Shown: positions 47,318 to 55,762, numbered from the stretch's first letter. The stretch: DNA of 64,000 nucleotides from Pseudomonas alkylphenolica (GCF_016009175.1 NZ_JADUCM010000008.1:115530-179529); one strand, 5' to 3'. Notes: a model not told the origin generated them from the letters alone. Made by a program: numbers and translations.

Positions 47318-47860
47318 ATGCCTGTGTCATTACCCGAACCCCCTTTCGATTATGAGGCGCAGCTGGCCGCGTGCGCACGTGGCGAGCGTCAGGCCCTGCG
47401 CCGGTTGTATCAGCAGGAAGGGACGCGGCTGTACGGTGTGTTGTTGCGCCTGGTGCGTGAACCTGCCGAGGCGGAAGACCTGCTGCACGATGCCTTCCTG
47501 CGCATCTGGACGGGCGCCGCAGGATTTGATGCGCAACGCGGCAGCGGTCGGGGCTGGATGTACAGTGTCACCCGACACCTGGCGCTCAACGCGCTGCGTC
47601 AACACCAGCGTGAAGTCAGTGATGATGCGGCGCTGGAGCAGCCGGACGCAGAGGCTGCCGAGCGTGAGGAACACCTGCCGTCGTCACGTCTGCAACAGTG
47701 CCTGGAAAAACTCCCGGCTAATCGTCGTGCCTGCATTGTGCATGCATACGTCGACGGCTTTTCCCACACCCAGATCGCCCGACACCTTAACGCGCCGCTA
47801 GGTACGGTGAAAGCCTGGATCAAGCGCAGCCTGGCTGCTTTACGCGAGTGCCTGCAATGA
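47318..47860 (+). CDS. ECF RNA polymerase sigma factor
   Basis: This 180-residue sigma-70-family protein has region 2 (LYGVLLRLVREPAEAEDLLH, HDAFLRIWTGAAGFD) and region 4 (CLEKLPANRRACIVHAYVDG, FSHTQIARHLNAPLGTVKAW). It directs RNA polymerase to a small set of promoters when released from its anti-sigma partner, whose gene overlaps by ATGA. The inducing signal is unknown; cell-envelope or oxidative stress is common for this kind of pair. Confidence 0.92.
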   Translation: MPVSLPEPPFDYEAQLAACARGERQALRRLYQQEGTRLYGVLLRLVREPAEAEDLLHDAFLRIWTGAAGFDAQRGSGRGWMYSVTRHLALNALRQHQREVSDDAALEQPDAEAAEREEHLPSSRLQQCLEKLPANRRACIVHAYVDGFSHTQIARHLNAPLGTVKAWIKRSLAALRECLQ

Positions 47861-48561
47861 AAGACGACCCGGATAACGACACCCAGGATGAAATGGACCT
47901 GCTGGCCGCCGAGTATGTGCTGGGTACTCTGGCCGCTGGACCGCGTGCAGAAATCGAGCAGCGCCTGGACCATGATCCTGCGTTGCAGGCAGCGGTCGAC
48001 ACCTGGGAGCAGCGCCTGCTGCCGTTGACCGAACTGGCAGCGCCGACACCGCCGCCTGCCAGCGTCTGGCCGCGAATCGTCGACAGTGTGGGGGGATTGC
48101 AACCGGTTGAGCGCATCAACTGGTGGGATCGGCTGGCGTTGTGGCGTGGGTTGACGGCGCTAGCGGTAAGCGCATGCCTGGTGCTTGGCGTATTGCTGCT
48201 GCGCGCACCACCGGTCAGCGCTCCGACATACCTGGTGGTGCTGGTGGCGCCTCAGAGCAACGCCCCCGGCTGGGTTATTCAGGCCGGCGAACGGCAGAAC
48301 ATGCAGTTGATACCCTTGGGTGTGGTTGAGGTGCCGCTTGACAAGTCCCTGCAGTTCTGGACCAAAGGCGAGCGGTGGCAGGCGCCTGTGTCCCTGGGCC
48401 TGGTCAAGCCTGGCCAGACCTTGCAGATCCCTCTGGACAAGCTGCCACCACTGGAGCCTAACCAACTGTTCGAGTTGACCCTCGAAGGACGCGGTGGCTC
48501 GCCAACCGGCAAGCCGACCGGGCCGATCCAGTTCATTGGCCGTGCGGTGAAGGTGATCTGA
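47857..48561 (+). CDS. Membrane anti-sigma factor (RskA-like)
   Basis: This 234-residue protein has an N-terminal anti-sigma part (LLAAEYVLGTLAAGPRAEIE, LPLTELAAPTPPPASVWPRI), one membrane helix (GLTALAVSACLVLGVLLLRA) and a periplasmic RskA-like C-terminal domain (QLIPLGVVEVPLDKSLQFWT). It should hold the ECF sigma factor at the membrane. The start codon overlaps the sigma stop (ATGA), so expression is coupled. Confidence 0.88.
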   Translation: MKDDPDNDTQDEMDLLAAEYVLGTLAAGPRAEIEQRLDHDPALQAAVDTWEQRLLPLTELAAPTPPPASVWPRIVDSVGGLQPVERINWWDRLALWRGLTALAVSACLVLGVLLLRAPPVSAPTYLVVLVAPQSNAPGWVIQAGERQNMQLIPLGVVEVPLDKSLQFWTKGERWQAPVSLGLVKPGQTLQIPLDKLPPLEPNQLFELTLEGRGGSPTGKPTGPIQFIGRAVKVI

Positions 48562-48562
48562 C

Positions 48563-49813
48563 TCAGGTCAACTGCGCCAAGCATCGCTCAAGAATGTCCA
48601 GGCCTTCTTCGAGCACCGCCGGTTCAATGGTCAGTGGCGCCAGCAGGCGGATGATGTGCCGGGCCTTGCCGCTGGGCATCAGGAGCAGCCCGGCATCCCT
48701 GGCCGCCGCCAGCAGTTGTGCAAGCTGAGCAGGGGCGGGAGCGCCCTTGGTATCGACCAGTTCGATACCGCGCATGGCGCCAGTGCCCGTCAGCCGTCCC
48801 AGGTAAGGCGAAAGGTTTCTGGCCTGCCAGCGTTGGTAGCGACTGACAATGGCCGTTTCCTGCTGCTCACCCCAGGTGGCGAGGTTGGCATCGGTCATGG
48901 CCTCCAGGGTGGCCAACGCTGCGGCGCAGGCCATCGGGTTGCCCGAATAGGTGCCGCCCAGGCCGCCCTTGGGCAGGCTGTCGAGCAGGGCCTTGCGCCC
49001 GACCACCGCCCCCAGCGGCATACCGCCGGCAATGCTTTTGGCCATCAGCAGCAGGTCCGGTTCGATGCCCAGGCGCGGGAACGCAAAGCGCTGGCCGGTG
49101 CGGCCAAAACCGGACTGGATCTCATCGGCAATCATCAGGATCCCGTGGGCATCACAGAGACGGCGCAGCGCCTGGGCAAACGCCGGTTCCATGGCCAGAA
49201 AGCCGCCTTCGCCCTGAACCGGCTCGAAAATTACCGCTGCCACTTCATTTACGTCGATTTCAACGCTGAACAGACGCTCCAGCGCCTGCAAGGCCTGCTC
49301 GCTGGTTACCCCGGTGTCAACGCTCGGGTAGGGCAAGTGATACACCGGCCCTGGTAACAGGCCGACGCGCTGCTTGTACGGTGCCACTTTGCCGTTGAGG
49401 TTCAGGGTGGCCAGGGTGCGCCCATGAAAGCCGCCGTCAAACGCGATGATTGCCGATTTACCGGTAGCACCGCGGACGATCTTCAACGCGTTTTCGGCGG
49501 CTTCGGCGCCGCTGTTGGTGAGCATCCCGCTCAGTGGGTAAGACAGCGGCACGAAATCGGCCAGGCGACGCATCAGTTCAATATACGGCTCGTGCCCTGC
49601 GGCATTGAAGGCGTAGTGCGTAAGGCGTGTCGCTTGATGTTGTATGGCGGCAACAATACCGGGGTGACAATGCCCCAGGTTCAATACGCCGATACCTCCG
49701 ACAAAATCAATGTAGCGTTTACCCGCGGTATCCCAGACTTGCGCATTTTTACCGTGGCTCAGGGTTATCGGGTGAACAACTGAAATGGATTGGCTGATAA
49801 AATCGTGATTCAT
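48563..49813 (-). CDS. 4-aminobutyrate-type class III transaminase
   Basis: This 416-residue PLP enzyme has TNSGAEAAENALKIVRGATG, FDGGFHGRTLATLNLNG, the EPVQGEGGFLAM block, IADEIQSGFGRTGQ and the PLP lysine in LLLMAKSIAGGMPLGAVVGR. These match the GabT/5-aminovalerate group rather than acetylornithine enzymes. The ATG at 49813 was chosen over a GTG two codons upstream; both ribosome sites are weak. With the LysR gene and amino-acid permease nearby, a GABA or similar omega-amino-acid catabolic set is likely. Confidence 0.85.
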   Translation of the reverse strand: MNHDFISQSISVVHPITLSHGKNAQVWDTAGKRYIDFVGGIGVLNLGHCHPGIVAAIQHQATRLTHYAFNAAGHEPYIELMRRLADFVPLSYPLSGMLTNSGAEAAENALKIVRGATGKSAIIAFDGGFHGRTLATLNLNGKVAPYKQRVGLLPGPVYHLPYPSVDTGVTSEQALQALERLFSVEIDVNEVAAVIFEPVQGEGGFLAMEPAFAQALRRLCDAHGILMIADEIQSGFGRTGQRFAFPRLGIEPDLLLMAKSIAGGMPLGAVVGRKALLDSLPKGGLGGTYSGNPMACAAALATLEAMTDANLATWGEQQETAIVSRYQRWQARNLSPYLGRLTGTGAMRGIELVDTKGAPAPAQLAQLLAAARDAGLLLMPSGKARHIIRLLAPLTIEPAVLEEGLDILERCLAQLT

Positions 49814-49905
49814 ATGCACGCGCGCTCTGGCAAGTTATGCCGGTATCTAAGCGAGCGCAGCGGCCTTGGTGCAAGCGAATTAAACGATTGCAGTCATTCC
49901 TGAAA

Positions 49906-50811
49906 TTATGAATGTTGCGCCTGTAATTGCACCCGCTGCCTGATCCACTGCACGAACGCTCGTACCTTGGGCACTTCGGCTGCATGCTCGGCATGAGCAA
50001 TGAAATGCGAACCTTCGCTGGGTTTGGCATGCTGCCAGGCAATCACCAGCTTGCCCTCGGCCAGTTCCTCGGCCACCAGGTAGTGCGGGATCAGGGCAAT
50101 GCCGCAGCCGGCTTGTGCGGCGCGTATGCACATGGAAAAGGTGTCGAAGCGCGGGCCGTGGTAGCTGTTTTCACTGTGCAGGCCCTGGCCCTGGAACCAT
50201 TCGTGCCAGGCCTCCGGGCGCGAGGTGCACTGCAGCAGACGGTGGGCCACCAGCGCGCTGGCGCTGTCGAAACGGTGCTGGCTGAGCAGTTGTGGTGAGC
50301 ACACCGGTACCACGGTCTCGTTGAACAACTCGATGCAGGTGGCCCCGGGCCAGGTGCCCTGACCGAAGAAAAACGCGATGTCGGCCTTGGCCTGGATCAG
50401 GTCGAAGGGTTCCAGGGCATTGCGTATGTCCAGGTGAATGCGTGGGTGGCAGTCGCCAAAGCCCTTGAGGTTGGGTACCAGCCAGCGCTCGCCAAAGGTC
50501 GGCTGGGTGGCGATGCGCAACACTTCGGTCTCGCCACCGTAGCTGAGGATGTAGCGGCTCGACATGTCCAGCTGCACGAGAATCTTGTTCACTTCGGCCA
50601 GGTACAGGCCGCCGGCCGGTGTCAGGTGCAGGCGCCGGCGAATGCGCTGGAACAGTGGATGGCTGAGCATGTCCTCAAGCTGGGCAACCTGTTTGCTTAC
50701 CGCGCTCTGAGTCAGGTGCAACTCCTGGGCGGCGCGGGTGAAGCTCAAATGCCGGGCGGCGGCTTCGAAGCACTGCAGGGCGGTCGTGGAAGGCATCAGG
50801 CGTTTGGACAT
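49906..50811 (-). CDS. LysR-family transcriptional regulator (GcvA-like)
   Basis: This 301-residue protein has an HTH of the GcvA subgroup (ALQCFEAAARHLSFTRAAQE, LHLTQSAVSKQVAQLEDML) and an effector domain starting LRIATQPTFGERWLVPNLKG. It lies upstream of the transaminase gene on the same strand and diverges from the permease gene across 333 bases, so it could control both. Confidence 0.9.
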   Translation of the reverse strand: MSKRLMPSTTALQCFEAAARHLSFTRAAQELHLTQSAVSKQVAQLEDMLSHPLFQRIRRRLHLTPAGGLYLAEVNKILVQLDMSSRYILSYGGETEVLRIATQPTFGERWLVPNLKGFGDCHPRIHLDIRNALEPFDLIQAKADIAFFFGQGTWPGATCIELFNETVVPVCSPQLLSQHRFDSASALVAHRLLQCTSRPEAWHEWFQGQGLHSENSYHGPRFDTFSMCIRAAQAGCGIALIPHYLVAEELAEGKLVIAWQHAKPSEGSHFIAHAEHAAEVPKVRAFVQWIRQRVQLQAQHS

Positions 50812-51144
50812 GGCGGGTAATCCAGCGAAAAAGGCGTGAGGTCATTCCGTAATGGAATTATGTGCTTCTAAAAGGTCGTTTGTAGGCGTCACTCCTCTAG
50901 ATTAATACTGATCCGTATCAAGGATTTCAACTGAAATTCGCAGTAGCCAAATCGCCATTGTCAGTGCAACTAACTGACCGTTTTGTGCTGCTTGAAAGTT
51001 AATTAAACCGGCGCTGGAGGACTATTTAATTCGGTTGGGTACGGGCCACTTAAAATAACAACCGTCACCACGTCCAATAATAATTTCTGCTCTATTCCTG
51101 TCGCTGACGCATGCGTCGCCGACATACCCAGTTGAGGGTTGAAC
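50812..51144. other. Divergent intergenic region, LysR to permease
   Basis: This 333-base stretch is visibly A+T-richer than the flanking genes and holds no open frame worth calling. It has an imperfect palindrome ATTCCGTAATGGAAT near 50845, close to the LysR start, which could be an operator. Further on there are several AT-rich words (TTAATTAAACC, AATAATAATTTC) before the permease. The GAGGG before 51145 is the permease ribosome site. No RNA gene is recognised. Confidence 0.45.
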
Positions 51145-52548
51145 ATGGCATCGCTACAACAAAAGAAACAGCGTTCGCTGCAGCATGGCCTGACCTCGCG
51201 TCAGGTGTCGATGATCTCCATTGCCGGCATCATCGGTGCGGGACTTTTCATCGGTTCTTCCACCGCCATTGCCACCGCCGGCCCGGCCATTCTCATTTCC
51301 TACACCATGACCGGCCTGCTGGTGCTGCTGGTGATGCGCATGCTCGGTGAAATGGCGATTGCCAATCCCGACAGCGGCTCGTTTTCCACCTACGCCAGCC
51401 AGGCCATCGGCCCCTGGGCCGGTTTCACCATCGGCTGGCTGTACTGGTGGTTCTGGGTGTTGATCATTCCGGTTGAGGCCATCGCTGGCGCTGACATCCT
51501 TCATGCCTATTTCCCGGCGGTGCCGTCCTGGTTGTTCGCCTTTCTGATCATGGTCGTGCTGTCGGGTACCAACCTGATCAGCGTGAAGAATTTTGGTGCG
51601 TTCGAATACTGGTTCGCCCTGATCAAGGTCGTGGCGATCCTGGCCTTTATTGTCGTGTGTACCCTGGCGGTGTTCGGGGTGTGGCCGCTGGCGCAACAGA
51701 CCTCCGGCGTCAGCCAGCTATGGGCCAACGGCGGCTTCATGCCCAATGGCTTCGGCGCAGTGCTGGGCGGCGTGCTGGTTACCATCTTTTCGTTTTTCGG
51801 CGCCGAGATCGTTACCATCGCGGCCGACGAAACCGCCAACCCGAAAGACAAGATTCGCAAAGCCACCAACCTTGTGGTCTACCGCATCGCGATTTTCTAC
51901 ATCGTGTCGATCTTCTTTATCGTGTCGCTGGTGGCCTGGAACGATCCGGGGCTCAAATCAGTGGGCTCATTCCAGCGCGTGCTGGAAGTACTGAACGTAC
52001 CGGGGGCCAAGCTGCTGGTCGATCTGGTGGTCTTGGTGGCGGTGACCAGCTGCATGAACTCGGGCTTGTACACCGCGTCGCGGATGCTCTATTCGCTGGG
52101 CTCGCGGGGTGAAGCGCTGCCGATGACCAAGCGTATTTCCGGCAATGGCGTGCCGACCGTGGCGGTGATCCTCTCGACCTTCGCAGGCTTCGCCGGGTGC
52201 CTGGTCAACTATGTATTTCCGGGCAAGGTCTTCGGTTTTCTGCTCTCGACCACCGGTGCCATCGCGCTGCTGGTGTACCTGGTGATTGCCGTGTCGCAAC
52301 TGCGCATGCGCGCCATTACCGACCGTGCCGGTACCGAACTGGCGTTCAAGATGTGGCTGTTCCCCTGGCTCACGTGGCTGGTGATCGGCGTGATCGTGAT
52401 GGTGCTGGGCTACATGCTGATCAGCCCGGCCTACCGCTACGAAACCCTGATGACCGCAGGCGTTACCCTGGCGATCCTGCTGATCTCGCTGACCCGGCGA
52501 AAATCCGCATCCAGCGCCCTCCCTGCCGTGGTGGGCAAAGGCGCCTAG
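51145..52548 (+). CDS. APC-family amino-acid permease (GabP-like)
   Basis: This 467-residue inner-membrane carrier has 12 helices. The first carries the substrate loop SIAGIIGAGLFIGSSTAIA typical of the AAT family, followed by MRMLGEMAIANPDSGSFSTY. SFFGAEIVTIAADETANPKD and SCMNSGLYTASRMLYSLGSR are also family words. GABA permeases share this pattern, and a GABA-type transaminase is nearby, but other amino acids are possible. GAGGG supports the ATG at 51145. A clean terminator follows. Confidence 0.88.
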   Translation: MASLQQKKQRSLQHGLTSRQVSMISIAGIIGAGLFIGSSTAIATAGPAILISYTMTGLLVLLVMRMLGEMAIANPDSGSFSTYASQAIGPWAGFTIGWLYWWFWVLIIPVEAIAGADILHAYFPAVPSWLFAFLIMVVLSGTNLISVKNFGAFEYWFALIKVVAILAFIVVCTLAVFGVWPLAQQTSGVSQLWANGGFMPNGFGAVLGGVLVTIFSFFGAEIVTIAADETANPKDKIRKATNLVVYRIAIFYIVSIFFIVSLVAWNDPGLKSVGSFQRVLEVLNVPGAKLLVDLVVLVAVTSCMNSGLYTASRMLYSLGSRGEALPMTKRISGNGVPTVAVILSTFAGFAGCLVNYVFPGKVFGFLLSTTGAIALLVYLVIAVSQLRMRAITDRAGTELAFKMWLFPWLTWLVIGVIVMVLGYMLISPAYRYETLMTAGVTLAILLISLTRRKSASSALPAVVGKGA

Positions 52549-52568
52549 CCTGCACCTTTGCGCAGTAG

Positions 52569-52596
52569 AAAGCCCATGACCTGTTCATGGGCTTTT
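52569..52596 (+). terminator. Rho-independent terminator of the permease gene
   Basis: AAAGCCCATGA and TCATGGGCTTTT form a tight hairpin ending in T residues, 20 bases after the permease stop. Confidence 0.85.
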
Positions 52597-52657
52597 GCGT
52601 TACATGACGTTACTATCAGCCTGCGCTTTCCCTCTAAAACAGACAATCAGGAAGCTT

Positions 52658-53155
52658 ATGAGTAACCACCTGCTATCCCTCCAGGAACTGGCCGCGCCCG
52701 AAGGCGTTTGCTATGGCTGCGGTTGTTCCCATCCCAGTGGCCTGCATGTGAAAAGTCATTGGGACGAAGACGGAGTTCATCTGGTTTGCCGGCACTCGCC
52801 GGACAGCACCTTTCTCGGCTGGCCGGGGCTGGTGTATGGCGGCCTGCTGGCGATGCTGGTCGATTGCCATTCCAACTGGACGGCCATGGCCTACCACTAC
52901 CGCGCCGAAGGCCGCGAGCCTGGCAGCCTGCCGCGGCTGGACTGCGTGACCGGCCAATTGAACCTGACCTACCTCAAGCCAACCCCGATGGGTGTCGAGC
53001 TGCTGCTCAAGGCCCGGGTCGAAGGCGAAGTAGGGCGCAAGAGCCGGGTGATCTGCGAGGTGTGGGCGGGCGATGTCCTGACCGTGACTGCCGACTCGGT
53101 GTTCGTACGCGTCGACACCGAGAAGCTCAAGCACAAGGCCCACGGTCAGGCTTGA
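52658..53155 (+). CDS. PaaI-like hotdog-fold thioesterase
   Basis: This 165-residue protein has the hotdog core WPGLVYGGLLAMLVDCHSNW with the central helix and acidic residue. An N-terminal Cys cluster GVCYGCGCSHPSGLHV is unusual and may bind metal. LNLTYLKPTPMGVELLLKAR is the typical strand pair. It should hydrolyse an acyl-CoA. The ATG at 52658 follows AGGA; upstream codons overlap the terminator region and are not used. Confidence 0.83.
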   Translation: MSNHLLSLQELAAPEGVCYGCGCSHPSGLHVKSHWDEDGVHLVCRHSPDSTFLGWPGLVYGGLLAMLVDCHSNWTAMAYHYRAEGREPGSLPRLDCVTGQLNLTYLKPTPMGVELLLKARVEGEVGRKSRVICEVWAGDVLTVTADSVFVRVDTEKLKHKAHGQA

Positions 53156-53180
53156 TACAAACCAGGGAGGTCGATGCCGC

Positions 53181-54329
53181 TCAGCGCAAGGTATCGACCA
53201 TCTGCTCCAGCACATCCAGCACCGCGTCAGCCAGTTTCTTCGAACGATGGCCATTCCAGCCTGTCTGCGCATTGGGGGCTTCGTCGTGGTCCTTGAACGG
53301 CATTTCCAGGGTCAGCGACAGGCACTCATAAGTCTGGCCGACGCTGTTGGCGCCCAGGGTCAGGTTGGCCTGGCCCGGTGCCGAGCGCGGATAGCCGTGC
53401 ACCTGCTGGAAGTCGACCGTGCGTGCACACAGGTTGTCGCGGAAGGCTTTTTCCAGGCCGGCCAGGCGCTCGGTGTAACCCGGGTTGCCTTCGCAGCCGG
53501 CGGTGAACACATGGGGGATTTCTTCGTCGCCATGCACGTCGAGGAACATATCGACACCGTGCTGCTTCATCTGCGTCTGGGCAAAGAACACTTCCGGGCT
53601 CTTGTCGATGCTTGCGTTCTGCCAGGCGCGGTTGAGGTCCTGGCCGGCGAAGTTGGTGCGCAAGTGCCCGCGGAAGGCACCGTCCGGGTTCATGTTGGGG
53701 ATCAGGAAGAGGTCGGCCCGCGTTAGCAGTGCCTGAAGGGTCGGATCGTTGCGCGCCAGGCGGTCAATCACGCCTTCCATGAACCACTCGGCCATGTGCT
53801 CACCCGGATGCTGCTGGGCGATGATCCAGATTTTGCGTTTGCCCGCGGCACCGTCGCCTGCGCGCAGCAAGGGGATGTCGCGGCCTTCGACACTGCGGCC
53901 GGTGGCGATCAGTTCGACAGCGGGCAGGGCGCGCGCGCGTTCGATCAACTGGTTGTGGCGGGCGCGGGAGTAAGGTTCGAAATAGGCGAACCAGGCCTGG
54001 GGTTGCGTGGCGTCGAGGGTAAAGCTCAGGGCGTTGCCTTCAAAGCGGGTGGGCACGCGAAACCAGTTTTGCTGGTCGTAGGACGCTACCGCCTGATAAC
54101 CCTGCCAGGCCTGGTTATAGGAAGACTGGCCGGCGTTTTCCAGCACAAAGCCGTGCTGCTGGCCCGGGGTCAGGCCGCTGGCCTTGAAGTGGAACCACTG
54201 GAAGTGATCGCTGTGGGTGTCCGGGCGAATGGCCAGGCGTGTCTGGCGCGGGTCGCTGGTGTCGTTGATCAGGATATTGCCGGAATCAAAATCGCAATCG
54301 ATGTGCAAAGGGGGCAGCGTCACAGTCAT
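53181..54329 (-). CDS. M14-family carboxypeptidase (cytosolic carboxypeptidase-like)
   Basis: This 382-residue protein has an N-terminal beta-sandwich (CDFDSGNILINDTSDPRQTR, WFAYFEPYSRARHNQLIERA) and a zinc peptidase domain. The first zinc pair is in AQQHPGEHMAEWFMEG (H-x-x-E), the third ligand in LDVHGDEEIPHVF, and NMNPDGAFRGHLRTNFAG holds the substrate Arg/Asn loop. The layout matches bacterial relatives of tubulin-deglutamylating carboxypeptidases. No signal peptide is seen, so it acts in the cytoplasm. The ATG at 54329 follows AGGTG. Confidence 0.88.
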   Translation of the reverse strand: MTVTLPPLHIDCDFDSGNILINDTSDPRQTRLAIRPDTHSDHFQWFHFKASGLTPGQQHGFVLENAGQSSYNQAWQGYQAVASYDQQNWFRVPTRFEGNALSFTLDATQPQAWFAYFEPYSRARHNQLIERARALPAVELIATGRSVEGRDIPLLRAGDGAAGKRKIWIIAQQHPGEHMAEWFMEGVIDRLARNDPTLQALLTRADLFLIPNMNPDGAFRGHLRTNFAGQDLNRAWQNASIDKSPEVFFAQTQMKQHGVDMFLDVHGDEEIPHVFTAGCEGNPGYTERLAGLEKAFRDNLCARTVDFQQVHGYPRSAPGQANLTLGANSVGQTYECLSLTLEMPFKDHDEAPNAQTGWNGHRSKKLADAVLDVLEQMVDTLR

Positions 54330-54377
54330 CACCAGGCACCTGTAGAGTTGTTGTGTTGCCCACTCTACACGCCTGGC

Positions 54378-54890
54378 TCACGACCAGAAACCGATCGCTG
54401 CCAATGCGGCCAGGGCCAGGCCGATGGCCATCGAGCAACCACCCACTGACAAGGCGGCACGAGGCTGACGGTACCAGGCATCAACGCCCAGCTGGCGGGC
54501 CGGGCCCAGCAGGGTGCGCCAGCGCAGTTCGGTGGCATGGAAGGCGTCGCGATGCGCCGGGGCAGCATCGAGCCAGCGGCGAAAGTCGATACGCTCACTG
54601 GCGGTGACCTGCGGGCTCTGCAAGCGCACGTACCACTGGCCAGCCTTGCTTGCCAGCGCATCGGCGTTCGGGCATACGCTCTGCAGGGCCTGGTTCATGT
54701 GGCGCTCCACGGTCAATGCCGGAAGGTCCAGGCGTTTGGCGATGGCGGCGAAACTCAGTTGGTCGAGGCGACTCAGAAGAAACACTTGCTGAACACGACG
54801 CGGCAGCTTTTTAAGCTGCAGCAGCAGGCTGTCGTCCGTCATGTCGTGAGAATGAGGGTGGTGCTCAAGGGGCAGCAACAGACGGGTCAT
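54378..54890 (-). CDS. Sigma region 4 - DUF4880 (FecR N-terminal) - membrane hybrid protein
   Basis: This 170-residue protein is made of parts of an iron-type sigma/anti-sigma pair. Residues 22-72 match sigma region 4 (LLQLKKLPRRVQQVFLLSRL, LSFAAIAKRLDLPALTVERH). Residues 78-122 match the DUF4880 cytoplasmic domain of FecR (RIDFRRWLDAAPAHRDAFHA), and 147-168 form one membrane helix. Sigma region 2 and the FecR periplasmic domain are absent. The ATG at 54890 has AAGGAG seven bases upstream. A Fur-box-like site lies about 70 bases before the start. It could titrate or bind a sigma factor; the function is not known. Confidence 0.82.
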   Translation of the reverse strand: MTRLLLPLEHHPHSHDMTDDSLLLQLKKLPRRVQQVFLLSRLDQLSFAAIAKRLDLPALTVERHMNQALQSVCPNADALASKAGQWYVRLQSPQVTASERIDFRRWLDAAPAHRDAFHATELRWRTLLGPARQLGVDAWYRQPRAALSVGGCSMAIGLALAALAAIGFWS

Positions 54891-54957
54891 GTACAAGCTC
54901 CTTGCTGGGTGGGGGGAAGAGGGGGCGTCTTCCTTGACGCGACAACAGCTTAGTTGT

Positions 54958-54976
54958 AACGAGATTGATTCTCAAG
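54958..54976 (-). promoter_or_regulatory. Fur-box-like operator before the sigma-4/DUF4880 gene
   Basis: On the minus strand the site reads CTTGAGAATCAATCTCGTT, centred on GAGA/TCTC half-sites like Fur boxes that precede fecI-type genes. It fits iron repression of the downstream hybrid gene. Confidence 0.55.
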
Positions 54977-55078
54977 TGCTAATTCTGCAAAGCATTGTTA
55001 CATGCTTCACCGTGCGACATTCCTTTGCTATCATCGCGGCCATTCAAGCAGCACCCGCCTTCATTAGCCTGAAGAGCC

Positions 55079-55193
55079 AAAAAAAAGACCCGGCAAAAAG
55101 CCGGGTCAAAAACCGTGATTAGCCTGATGAGGAGATAATCTGAGAGTCCGACCTAAGGCCTTTCAGTTTATCCAACCAGTCTCGCGACCAGTT
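55079..55193 (-). ncRNA. prrF: PrrF small RNA (iron-responsive)
   Basis: The minus strand carries a roughly 115-base RNA that begins AACTGGTCGCGAG, a PrrF 5' hallmark, and has the conserved pairing core CCTCATCAGGCTAATCACGG. It ends in a strong terminator, GACCCGGC/GCCGGGTC plus a T run at 55079-55107. A Fur box and promoter precede it. PrrF represses iron-containing proteins such as SodB and aconitase when iron is scarce. Only one copy is in this window; pseudomonads usually have two. Confidence 0.93.
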
Positions 55194-55198
55194 GTGAG

Positions 55199-55228
55199 CA
55201 ATAATAATCGTTATCATTTGCAAGTCAA
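55199..55228 (-). promoter_or_regulatory. PrrF promoter with overlapping Fur box
   Basis: On the minus strand, TTGACT (-35, 55228-55223) and TATTAT (-10, 55206-55201) are 16 bases apart, and transcription would begin near 55193. The spacer and -10 hold AATGATAACGATTATTATT, a near-perfect Fur box, so Fur-Fe would block polymerase. Confidence 0.88.
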
Positions 55229-55344
55229 ATGAATTTTCCCTCATTCAGTAAAAAACTTTTACCGAATGGGCCTTCCTCCCGCAATGACCCGCTCTAGCGC
55301 CGCCATTGCCGCGACTTTCCACGTTTTGCTTCCCTTCTGTCTGT

Positions 55345-55674
55345 TCAGGATCGCTGCTGCGCCGGCAGGTGGTCGAGCACCGTTTTGGCCATGTTGATCA
55401 TGTGCACCACCGTGAGCGCCAGGTCGCGCTGCATGCCTTGCAAGCCGTTGGCGGACTCATAGGCCGTGGCTGCGGCACAGCGCAGCAGTTGTGCAGCGTG
55501 CTCAGTGGCCTGGAGCTCGCTGATGTCATCACGCGGCACCAGCCAGCACGCGTTGACAGGGTCGCCCGCGGGCGTGGGGTTCAAGTAGAAGTCCAGCGCA
55601 CGGCGGGCGGCGTCGCTGTTGCTGAGTGACTCGTTATCCAGTGCAAGATCCTTTTCAGGATATGTCTGCTTCAT
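55345..55674 (-). CDS. DUF3077-family protein
   Basis: This 109-residue acidic, helical protein has DAARRALDFYLNPTPAGDPV near the start and LQATEHAAQLLRCAAATAYE in the middle, as in the DUF3077 family of pseudomonads. The ATG at 55674 with AGGT upstream is used. It diverges from the CI-like repressor and may be under its control. The function is not known. Confidence 0.82.
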   Translation of the reverse strand: MKQTYPEKDLALDNESLSNSDAARRALDFYLNPTPAGDPVNACWLVPRDDISELQATEHAAQLLRCAAATAYESANGLQGMQRDLALTVVHMINMAKTVLDHLPAQQRS

Positions 55675-55730
55675 GTGGCTACCTGCCTTGAAAGTAAGCA
55701 ATCAAACGTCGCAGCCATTAATAATACGTT

Positions 55731-55762
55731 TTGTAGTTTATGTGGAGGTTTAAATACTACAA
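55731..55762. promoter_or_regulatory. Inverted repeat between DUF3077 and repressor genes, candidate operator
   Basis: TTGTAGT and ACTACAA form a perfect dyad with 18 bases between. A further palindromic word TACAATTTGTGTA follows at 55758. The site lies in the AT-rich gap between two diverging genes, where a CI-type repressor would bind. Confidence 0.5.

Noticed and set aside
55240..55270. AT-rich hairpin CATTCAGTAAAA/TTTTACCGAATG as a terminator of the DUF3077 gene
   Set aside because: The pairing has a mismatch and no T run follows on the minus strand. It may be a weak terminator, but it is not supported enough to list.
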